Shown: positions 9,784-21,700 of the stretch, in pieces | How positions within the stretch are numbered: position 1 is the stretch's first letter | Layout: the number at the start of each line of letters is the position of its first letter | Assembly (NCBI RefSeq): GCF_018139145.2 | Contig: NC_059473.1 | Coordinates: 1,488,001-1,552,000 of the forward strand | Direction of reading: 5' to 3' | From: Gymnogyps californianus | Lineage: Eukaryota; Chordata; Aves; Accipitriformes; Cathartidae | Length of the DNA: 64,000 bases | Program-made: the position numbers and the translations under genes | The notes under the pieces: generated by a model | Database searches by the model: none | What the model saw: only the letters and a program-made list of their open reading frames with translations | Told to the model about the DNA's origin: nothing

Positions 9784-12700
9784 TCCCTGTCAGCATCCAT
9801 TCCTGTTCCTCAGCAGAAGCTAGGTAGTGGCTACCTTAAGGCAGCTCTTACTCAAAGGCTGCTCCCCATGTTTTACACTAAACAGGCAAGAAAACAAATG
9901 CCCCAAATGATGTTCCCTGGTATTTCACCCCATATACTTTTAAGCACTGGGAGCACTTGTAAAGGATAAGACCATTATTTGAAGATTTTAAGCACTTCTA
10001 TTCCTGTGTGTCCTTCAATGGATCTGTGACCCCAGTCAGCTGCCATGCTGAGAAGCATGAGCTTGGGGAACTGCTAAGGTACAGCAAGAAAGCCAGAAGA
10101 AAAAGTAGTCATTAAGCTAGAGGAAAGGAGTGTACAGTCACCCCGTGATCCAAGCCAGGAGGAATGCAAAGTGCATATAGGAAGGAGAAAAGAAAACAGA
10201 CTTCTTGGCAACAGCAGGACCTCAGCCACCAAGGCAGCGTCTTCACAGACTGGCTAGCAAAGACAAGCGTGCACAGAAGGGCCGAGGTAGAAGAGAGGAA
10301 AAGAAGTTGCTACAGAAGTAAAAAGAAACAGCAAACATGAGAGTGTCCACAGTTCTCCAAAAATCCCCACCTGGGTTTTAGCTGCTTTTATAGCCCACAG
10401 GAAGCAGAAGTGCTTGGGAGCTTCCCCAGAGAGAGGGCTACCATCAGGGACAGTTCAGAGCCGTGGCCTCTTAAACAAAAGACTGGGCACACTGTAGGGC
10501 TGCACTTACGTTTGGAGGCAATTTTAAACACCAGCCCTTTAGACTGTGGCTTTGTTCCACCTTCCCCCTCGAGGTCGTGCTCGGCACTCTCCATGTTCTC
10601 AAGGAGCTGTTCATCCTGGAGCTCATCCCTACACCAGAAGGACCAGAAGTTACCCCGAGGGGGGAGCACGTCCTACCCCAGGGGCCCACACGTACCCAGC
10701 AGCAACGGATTCTCTGGGACAGGGCAAGCACCAGTCACGGTGTTAGTTTCCAGCATCTCTCCTGTCCTCTGGGCAACAGCCCTGGGCGGGAAGAGCTGCA
10801 AGGCCAACACGAGTAGCCTTCTGCTAAGATCTAGACCAAGCCTACATGGTCATGGCAGATTAGCAAGAACTTTGTGACAAGGAAGAGGAGTCTCAGCTCG
10901 CACCTCGGGACAGAGGGTGGCTTTTTCCTCCAGTCCCACAGCCCTCATCAGATGTGCCAAACCAGCCACATCCAGCACTACCCTTTTGGGGGGCTTACTC
11001 TTGAACTCCCATTCCCAGCTCCTGGATTTTCTGCTCAATGGCTGTTTCTACTTCACTCTTCTCTAGGGAGTACTCCACAAAGAAAGCTTCCAAAATGAAC
11101 GACACAAAGATACTGAAAGAAATGATGAGCACAATTACATAGCAGCATTCCCTTACTGACATCCCCCCTGCTTCTGGGCATCAACTACTGTCTCGGTATT
11201 CCCAGGCTCATTCCCCAGCACTCCATCCCCTCCTCTGCTGGAGACGGGGAGCTCCGAGTCAGAGCAGCGCTCAGCAGAGGTAAGAACAGATACAGCAGAT
11301 TCCTCTATAACACATGTCCTGCCTGTCTGTAAGAGTCACACCACGCGTGACCCTGGGACCACCAGCAGCCCCCTGGCAGGGGGCAGAGCCCCTCTTCCCT
11401 CCAAAGTGGAAGGGAGCAAAGCAAAACTTACTTGACGATAATTATCACCATCACAATGTGGAAGGCAATGAAATACAGCTTTGCGGGCTGAACCGTCACG
11501 TTGGCAAATCCATTGGCAAAGAGTATAATGGGGAGTTAAGGGCAAGAGTGCTAAAGGAGGAGAACATCCTGCTGTAGATCAGTGCTAAGGGAGGAACCAG
11601 ATAATACCCCCCAGCATCGACCTTCCGAACAAAGCCCTCTGCAGGGACCATTTCTCTGTCGGCCGGCACTATGCGCGTGGCTGCGTGCAATACAAGGGGA
11701 AGAGCAGAGTCGGGGAAGAGCACGGATGGCCAAGCTCTAGTTCGGACCTTCCACCACAAAGGATATCATGCCACTGATTGACTACAGTGAGCTCCATCAG
11801 GACGATGAAGGATGATGCAAAGTTGTTGAAGTTGTTCTTGCAGTATTTCCCACGGGCAAACAGAGAATCCTTGAGAGCTGGGTTTCCACATTCCAGGGCA
11901 TGAGGAGCATTCGAGTTTGCAGGGAAGAACTGGATTTTCCCATGGAATAACTCCATGCCAACGATAGCAAATACACAGTACACAACCTGGGAAGAGAAAC
12001 CCCATCGCCTGCTTCTCCAGTGAGCAGCAAGCTCCACGGGAAGTTTAGAGTTCCAGCAGGTTTTCCAGTTTTTACAGACACGGCAAACTGCTGAGGAGCA
12101 GCACAGAGTCCAAGAGACCCAAGCCACTCAAGAGCAATTACCAGGCAGGAATAAGAAGCCAAGAACTACAGCCCAAATACACGGAAATGAAGTATTCTCA
12201 AATCATAAGATGAGAAGCTATTTTTAGGAAGTTATTTGAGAAACAGGTTTCTCTTTCAGCTTCTTGCCCAAACCACAGTTTGATTCCTTACAGTGTGAAG
12301 CCCAGACTGCACAGAACATCCTCACTGCCCTGTGGAGCAAAGAAGGATGTCCTGACCTGGCAACTAGCAGGAACCCAACCCCTCTGCACACGTTTACATG
12401 TGCGATGACCAAGAATCAAACGGACACTTACAGTTTCAGAGGCCTGCCATCCAGGCATTTGCATTTATCCTCTTGGAAACAGCACAAGCGTGAGACTTAA
12501 GACACATTCTTGTAAAACTGGAGTGCTTTGAGCTAAGATACCAGGATTTCTTACCAGAGTCAGCCCACCAAATGTCAACATTGTCGGTACGATGTTTATC
12601 AGTGTGTTCATGATGACCCGGAACCTACAGCAAACGATTCATGACAACACCTGCTGTGGGGAAGCTCTTTTAAAGCCCATGCTTGCTTATCGTCATATCC

Positions 12701-15700
12701 CATCCAGCATGTGCTCCCCACATGTTCTTATTTATAAGTAAGTCTCCAGAGAGGCTGCAGCAACTGGGCTCATCCCAGGCACGCTGGGACAAGGCCTTGG
12801 GATGCTTTGTTGGGTGGCCATGGTCAGTCCAAAGCAGCCATGCAGAGCAACTGAAGGCGCTGTCTCAGCCAGCCTCTGACACAGCCTGCACCCCAAAAAA
12901 ACCATACCCCTATCCCATTCTCTTCATTACCTCTGAATGCTGTCAACAATCCTTATTAGCCTGAGGACCCTTAGGATGAAGACAATGTCCAGGATCTGCT
13001 GGCTGTTGTACTTCGTGGCTGAGAAAGGAAAAAAGATTTTTTTGTGATAAAAATAAGCAGGGAAGTGTAGAGGTAAAGCATGTTCTTACATTTGTTATGA
13101 TTATGTCCTTGTTAAACACTATTTATAACGGGTAGCTATAAAAAAGAAAGACTGGGTTAGTTCTTAGAAACCCTGTAGGAAATTCATCGTCTTGTCAAAA
13201 AGCCTCCCAAGCCCAAGGTGATGGCAAAAGACGACTCAAGACCACCGAGTTTTCCCAGATGCATGCAGACTGCTTAAGCTGCACTTACTCGATTTCAGGG
13301 TGGTATTGAGTATCGTTGCAGTCAAGGCAGCAAAGATGATGAGGGTATCAAACCTAGCACGAGGGAAGGCAGTGCTGTTAGATTTGCGGGCAACAGAGAA
13401 TGGGCGCTTAAGCCGCCACACGACATAAACAAGTAGTGACCCCTCTTCCTCACGTGTGTGCCAGGCAGCCCTGCATCATCTCAAACTATTTGCAGGGCGG
13501 GAAGATGGGAAAGCTTTGTTTAGCGAAACACTTTCCCCTGCCCAGCCACTATCTTCACATGCTGCAGAGTCACCTTTGACTGAGCTAGCAGAGCAGGGCA
13601 GAGAACAGTAGTCTCTGTCAGAGCCAGGTTAGTGCCACGAAAGAGCACAGTGTCCTCTGACGCATACGATCATTTTAACTACACCCTGGCACAGGAGTTA
13701 GTGTCCAGCAGCCCATCTCTCCAAGAGACTTTCAGTTCTTGAGGAGCTGAACACAAAGATCTCGTCACACTTCACACCACCTTTAAAACAAACTTTCATC
13801 CTACTCACCAGTTCCAGAACTGATTTTTGCCAAAGAATGCCCTCGGTTCATAAGTATACACTTTCAGGAGTATCTCAATTATATACAAAGCGAGGAAGAC
13901 CCACTCTGCGTAAGAAATATAAGGGGTTTCCTCATCCAGAGCAATGAAGATAGCATTTATTAGAATGATCACATCATAAGTCCAAACAAATCCCCTGCAA
14001 GAAGAAAAAGAGAAATCAGTTTGCCACTCCCAAGAAGGTAAAAGTTACACACTTACTTCAGGAGTTCTTTGCCTCCTCTCTCAAACGTTGCCATTTAGGA
14101 AACTACCTTTGCCCATCAGTTCTCCCCAAACCTGAGAGTTTAGGAAAGTTACTGCAGCGTTTAGCTTTGCCCTTGAAGTCCAACACAAAGCAGAGCACCA
14201 GCCTTCACGGTACACCACTGCCAATGCTCTCAGTGTTAAACAAACTCTCAGAGACAGACTGCAACTGAGTTTCCAACAAGTCAAGCAGCATTTCTCAAGC
14301 AGAAAGACTGGATGAGTAAAACAGAAGACTATACAGAATTGGGAGGGGTGGCTGGTACACCAGATGGGTGCACTGGGGTCAGAAGGACCTGGACAAGCTG
14401 GGAAGCGGGCACAGAGGAATCCCACCATGTTCAAAGGGAAATGCAAAGCCCTGCTCCTAGGGAGGAATAACCTCAGGCACCAGTGCAGGCTGGGGGTCAA
14501 CCATCTGAAAAGCAGCACTGCACAGGATCTGGGAGGTGCGGGGGGGTCTTGGCTGACAAGTTGAACATGAGCCAGCAATGCACTCTGGTGGCAAAGAAAC
14601 CCAACAGCATCCTGGGCTACATTAGGAAGAGTGTTGAGAAAAGGTCGAGGGAAGTGATTTTTCCCGTCTACTCAGTACTGGTGAGGCCACATTTGGAGTG
14701 CTGTGTTGACAACTGGGCTCCCCAGCACAAAAAGAGACATGAACAAACCAGAGCGAGCGCAGCAAAGGGTCACAAAACAATTAAAGGATAGGACAGTCTG
14801 ACACGTGACATGTTGAGAGAGCTGGGATTGTTCAGCCTGAAGGGGAGAAGGGTCAGGAGGAGCTCAATATGTATAAATACCTGATGGGAAGGTGTAGAGA
14901 AGATGGAGCCAGACTCTTCTCAGTGGTATCCAGTGAAAGCACAAGAGGCAAGGGGCACAAGTTGAAATACAGGATTTTCCATTTAAACAAAAAAGCTTTT
15001 TTTGTGGTTTGTTGTGGTTTTTTTTAAACCGAGGGTGATCAAACACTGGAACAGGTTGCAGAGAGGTTATGAAGTCTCCATCCTTGGAGATACTCAAAAC
15101 CCAACTAGATATAGCCCTGAGTACCCTACTCTAGCTGACCTTGCTTTGAGCAGTGGGGTTACACTAGACCGTCTCTAGACGTTCCTTCCAACCTCAGTGA
15201 TTTTGCAATTCTGGGAAGACTCAGATGTGAAACAGAGCACTAGTAGCTCATAGTACCAACTTGGTAAGAGCTGATGAAGCAGCACAATGCAGCTTTGCAG
15301 CAGAGACTGCCAAGGTAAGGTCACCTTTCAGTGAAGCATTTAGTCTAGTCCTTCAAGGTAGGCCACAAAGCACTTCTTGCTTTCAGTAAACACTATTTAC
15401 ACTCAGCACCTATAGAAGATCTGAACAAGTGGGACTGGAAGAGGTATGGACTCGCCAATAGCCAAGCCTAGTTTCTCCGCACCACTGAAGGTAGGCTAAG
15501 AGCAGAGCTGGTCCACAGAACACTTGTAAAAACAGAACCCCCAATGTCTGCCTAAATGCAGTTTGTACTTTCCAGCATGACACTCAGATGAGCATTTGCT
15601 TGCACCACCACTGCTCTGCAGCCCTTTCAATATTAAGAGCTGCTTGCTCCACCCGTAGAGGCTTACCTGTGCCTGACCATGCTGCGCAGGAACTGACTCA

Positions 15701-18700
15701 CAGCTGACTTGTATACACGAGGCATCCATTGCCCCAGCGGATGGCTGCGTATTTTCAGGGTAATCACCTGGATGTTGAGGAGATCTGCCAGTTGTACAAA
15801 GGACTTCTTGTCTGCGGTAGGGGAGAGCACTACGCATCAGTCTGCTGTCATTAAAAAAAAACCGACAGTGTCTGGCAAATGCAAACCTATATGCACACAA
15901 GTTGCAGCAGTCTGGACTCAGTATCTGTTCACTGCAGCAGGCTAAGCACATGCCCAAAGTGGTATCCACCACAAAACAGGCTGAACTCAGTACTCAAGCA
16001 GCTCCTCTTGCCCCATTCCTGGGGGACTGGCCCAAGCCATAGGCCAACAACCAACACAAACCTTTAATGATCAGGATGGGCACCATCTAGCATGAGGAGA
16101 CTGACCCATCTCTCCTGATATCCTGTCTCCAGCAGGAACAGAGCGAGAGGCTCCAGAGGACTGTGTGGGAAGCCACATTGCTTGGAGGAATCTGATAACA
16201 AGGGAGGCTTTCCTTGTCCTGTGCTGAGAACAGGAGGTCCCATTCTCCATGGCGAGCTTGGCCTGATGTCAAATGGCCATGAAGAGCTGCCCACAGCGTA
16301 CATGACACGGGCTACAGCACAGGCAGAAAGAACAACCTTTCAGGACTTAAGCAATCTGGAGGGAAGCAGGAAGAGGGGCCTGGAGTCCCTCTGGGTCCAT
16401 TATAGACCACAAGTCCCAATGCCAAAACCCTTGAAGCATCAGGCTCCTGACCCCCTTGAGCATAGCAGTGCCCCACTGCTCACCTATGAAACCCTTCTGC
16501 TCATCATCCGAGATGCGTAGCAGCAGCTCTCGGTGGGAGTTGCTGATATCAGGAGCCACCAGCTTGACAAGCTGCTTCCACCGGGCTTCTCTAACCACAA
16601 ACTGCGCTCCTTCCTCTTCCTTCAGGAGGTTGAAGGCCTCTATCATCTTGCGGTGCTTCATGTAAGCAAGCTTACGGATCTCATTCTAGAGAGAGTATCA
16701 TGATTCAGGCAGCTTCAATCACCCTTCCCCCTCTTTTTTTTTTTTTTTTTTAATAAAAAAAATCTCATTTTCATGGCACAGAGATGCAAGAAGAGACTCA
16801 GAGGAACACACTTGGAGTGACAGTAGACACAAAGTACAGCACAGTCAGTGGGGGTGATGAGAAATGCTGTTTGAGAGGCAACCACGGGCTCTCTGCACAG
16901 CACTCTGGAAGGATCAATAGATTGCTTGCTGCTGGGCGATGCACTGAAAAACCGGAAGAAAAGACAAAGGATAGCGTCTAACAGGAAGGAGATGACAAAG
17001 ATCACAGGATCTGCATGTCCACAGGTCACAGAAGCAAAGAGGCTGAGTCCACACATGCTTCCCATCCGTAAGTGAATACTGCTGAGATCAGGGGTGAAGA
17101 TCCTCTTCTGCACACTGTTACAAGCAGGCTAAAGAACCTCATACCCTTGGGAGACCAGCCTCTGGGAAGACCGAGCAGACTGCTTACTGAGAAAGAGCCA
17201 ATCCCCTCATGGGAGCACCCAGGAATTTCCAGCTCTCACCCTTTGATCACAAGCACCAAACTGCACCTACTCAGTTTGGGTAGAAGCAGCAAGAGTTCCG
17301 ATTTACTTAGACCTCCCTTTACATTTCCTTTGCTTTAAGAGTACATGCAGTGGCAGAAAAAGCGGGCTGTGCACTTATAGCCAACTGAGAACAGTCTCCT
17401 GCATAGAGACAGCGTTTTTGAGCTAGGACTATGCCTCTAACAGCAATAATGCAGAGACACGTGCTCCCTATCTGTTGCAGCTTCTTGGGTCCACAGCGCC
17501 ATAGAATATTTCATTGTTAAATGCTACAAGCAGAACTCACAACAATCCCCACGATATGAAAGGTGGACCTGTGCTTGTTATTTGCAGAGCATCAGCAAAG
17601 GCAAGAAGCTGTACTCCCTTCTCCACACTGTCCAGAAGCAGCAGCTTTCCAAGGAAAAGCCAGATATTTCCTTACAAGGTTATATAGAACAGCAGGCAGT
17701 CACCAATCACAATTCACCCCTCCAAACATTACCTTCAGGTGTTTTTTGTAGTTGTTGTACACAACAGCCAGGAAGAGAGACATGAAGATATAAGTGTTGA
17801 CGATGACAAAGGCAATGAAGAACAGGGCATACCATGAGCTGAAGTCGAAAGCCGGCATCCTAGAGAAGGGGAGAGAGATTGCTACTTGCTAGGCAGACAA
17901 ACAGGGAAAGAAAAGAAACCACAAGAAAACTGTCTTCCAGATGGATTTCTAAGTACTGTTTTGGATAGCCAGATCAAACTTGCTAGATAATACCCAAGCT
18001 AAAAAACTGTGCATTAGTTCAGTTAGAGAGCAGTTTTCTTCCACTAGGTTTTCATCCTAGTTTATCAGGCCCCGATTGAAGGGACACAGAAGGGAAAGCA
18101 CAGAGATTAAGCTTCTGTCAACATGGCTAAGTTTAAGTGCAGTCTTGAGGTGATGTCTCAGTCATAAGCTGGTTATTGGCTTCACAGACCCTCGCTGCAC
18201 TCAGACCTCCTCGTCCGCTTACTCTAGGAGGACTAGTGGCATTTCTCAGTCTAAATTCCCAGGGTCCCTGCAACATCCCAGTTCTGTTCAGTACATCTCC
18301 AGCACACAAAGAAGTGTGCCATTCCTCCCCGCCCCCCTCTTTGATGGCACCTTCACAGTACAAACCAAAATGGGAACCCAGTTAGAAGAAATGAGGATGG
18401 AAAGCCCAACCCTGGCATAAGTTTAACACAGCTGTGAGAATTAAAAAAAGTCTGCATAGAAAGCCCTGCAAATATTACGAGAGAAAAAGACACCCGATCA
18501 CTACAGCACACCCTTCCTTTTCAGGAAAGGGTTTTAATCAAACAGTGTGTGTGTTTGTCCCTCCGGTTTAAGCCTTCATCAGCTACTGGGTCATTTAGAA
18601 AGCAGTATTTTTAATGCATCTTTTCTAAAAGTCTTCCTAACCTCAGATTCTGGTTCAGAGCCATTTATAAAACAGATGGCTGAGAATTCACAAAACCCCT

Positions 18701-21700
18701 GCAGGCTGGTAAAGTAAAAGCCCTGTTGCCGCTCTCAAACACCTTGTTGTGCACAACACAGTATTGTTCTAACCAGAGATCCTGCCACTAGGAGCAGGAC
18801 ACCAGCATTCACAACAGAAAGACTGCAAGCTCAGCATACATACATGACATCCGGGCTGTTTGCTGTCGTCACCAGCACATAGAGGTCAAACACAATTTCT
18901 AGGTAGTTTTTGAAATACGGCAAGCCTTCTGCTGTCTGGAGATTCCTAGGAGAAAAAGGACAATCTGAAGTTAAGCACAGAGATCACATGTCCCACCACA
19001 GGAACTGCACGTATCAGCAGTGCTTGTATTCACTAGTAATCGTTTGGAGTTGCCAGATTCCCTCCTGCCCAAAAGTATCACACACATTCTTCCCACCCAG
19101 CTCTGAGCAAAAGAAGTATTCACACCTCTCACCAAACAGCTTCAAGGCCATGAGGGAGAACATGAGAAGGCTAAACATGAAGAGCAAGAAGACATAGGTG
19201 ATCTCTGGCAGCGTGTTGCGGATGCTGCGGAAGGCTCTCCGAATCTGCCAGGGAGAAGGGAAGCGTTTAGAGGCAAGGTGGTACCCGTTTTTCCCCTCAC
19301 CGTCCCATCCGGATCAAACGCCTGCACAGGGACAGGCAAGCAAAGTGGGACACAGGTACTCTTCTGTCACCCAGCAGGAGAGATTGTGACCTGGATGTGC
19401 CAGCTCCGTTCTGCTAAAACCTCTGCAAGAGTACCAGGCCTTTCCTCCTCATTCCCCAGAGGGGATGCTAGAAGGAGAAACCCTATCTACATACCATCGT
19501 GAACTCCGCTAGCCAAGGGACAGAGGGCCCTGTGGCACTGCTGAGATGCTCTTGCTGCAGGGGACTGGTCAGGGACAGAAGCCCATCACTCCAGGCCACA
19601 AAATACACGCTCTGAGCTGGAGAGTTCAACTGCTCCCTCCCCCAGGCCGCCACACCACAGTAGTTTATTCATTTGTAAGTCAGGACCAGAACGGTCTCGT
19701 GCAGCAGGGCAAAGATCTCCCCGTGACAAGAGGAATCAGAGTCCAAATCACCCATCTGGACTACAAGTTCAGTTTCTGAGAACAGCATGACACTTGTGCT
19801 TGTTTGCCTAGGAGACTTCCAGAAATAAGTAACCTGGCCCCTGACCCAGGGAGAAACAGTTTTCTCGTCTGCGGTGCTGCTCACGTTCACACCTCCTGAG
19901 GACAGCCTCTAACTCTGCTTGCAAACAGAGGCTGCTCCTCCACACAGGCTGGACTAAGCACAGCCCATGGGCTGACCTTACAAGAAACATTCTTCCTTCT
20001 CCATGCAGTCTTACACTTTGTTAAGCGCGATCTTCCCTAAATCATCACAGCGCCGTGTTTGGTGAGAAGCTCTAGTTCCAGCCCCAAGCAGGCTCAGGGC
20101 TCTGGACAGCAATAAACCAGCCCATAGGTACAGGGAGAAGCCTTTTGGTACTCTGCACAGAGCCCAAGCAGCACCAGTGCGAACGCACCCTTTTCTCCAT
20201 CTCAGATTCTTGCTTCAGGCCACCTCCGAGAGAAACCTTTACTCACAGGAACCGAAGTTCTGCCATTTCTGCACAAAAACCTTTCTACTAAACCCCCTGG
20301 ACGTCAGAAAGCAGCAGGCTGTCCAAAAATAGGACCCTTCACCAGAGGTACATCCCACCAGACCTCTTCCTTACCTGGCGACTCTCTGCAAAGTTGATCA
20401 GGAAGATGGGCCTCACAATTCTTGACCATCGAATGCTCCTCACGTTGTACATCCTGAGGACCCCATATATGGCCAAGTCTGTTAGGGATAACTGTAGAAG
20501 AAAGAAGGAAAATTCCCCGAAGCAATGTTGGAAATGTGTCTAGATGGCGAAGACAATAGGGTTAGCTGATACAAGACAGCTGCACACGCGACAGGTTTGT
20601 GAGAACGGGCCCAACTGTGTGTCGATTTGGCCACGGCTCTTGTAGAGCCCTTGTGCATCAGGCCTATGTTACCAGGAAAGCAACAGGAGGAAAAAGCCAC
20701 CTCCACATTGGCCACTTCAACCTTGGAGTTGGCCTAACTCACCAGGATTGCAACCATGATGCAGATGTTCTTGGTATCCTTCCAGAACACGTTGCGAAGG
20801 GTGACTTTTGCAAAATGTGTCAGTCGGCCGAAGAACACCAGAAGGCACACCACCTCGACCAGAGAAGTGACCTGCAGAGAGAGAAGGGGCCCAAGTCAGG
20901 ACAGCCAAGAGCAGCGCTAGCCCTCTTCGCACAGATGAGGATGTTCAGGCTAGGGTACAGGCAAAGAAAAAATAGGCAGAGTCAGTATAAAAGTTTTCCC
21001 AGTGGGTTTTGCTGTCGGCTGTTTTACAGGCTCACGTATCTGGCACAGAGCAATAGTTTCAGGCTTCCTTTTGTGAAATTCCCTGCCACAGGCAGGTTAA
21101 AGCCAGTAGATCTGTATTTGCTTAGGATTCAAGGAGCACATCTCTCACAAACACACTACTGCAGAACAAATAAAGACTACAGAAAAGTCAGTCCTAAGGG
21201 CAACACTCCGCTTCTGCTTTCAGACATGAGGACTGGACTTGGGTCACATAGAAGGCTGGAATTGTTCTCCGAGATGCAGAAAAGCAACATGACTTTGTCT
21301 GCAGTCACGTCAGCCGTTGCTGACGGCCACGATGGCTCTCATAGTCCCTGTCTAGCTCCTATGCCCTTGTTTGGCCCCATTTCAGTAGATCAAAGATATC
21401 AACAGAAATATCAGCATCAATTATCTCTTGACACCTTTGACAACTAGTTTCAAGCAAGGAACCCTTGCTTGCTCTACCAAGCAAGGCAATACTAGTTGCA
21501 TTGCTGCTTCTACACTGAAAACTTACCAGGAAGGGGAGTGGATATACAGCAGGTTCTTCAAACATCGCAAGGGACAGGTTGAGAAAGATGAAGAAGTATG
21601 TGGCTGTTCGCATAATCCAGTGGTTATAGAGATAATAAAGCCTGTGGAAAGAAGGCAGCGGCACCATAAATAAAGGCTTCAGTGCACGTACCCATGGGCT

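Noticed and set aside
11523..11766. GT-AG solution for the TPCN3 intron
   Set aside because: GT sites downstream of the exon and the AG at CTTTAG lead into an in-frame TAA before the conserved FANGFANVT segment.
20599..21447. 282-codon plus-strand frame
   Set aside because: It lies antisense over a TPCN3 exon and its introns, with no recognisable domain.
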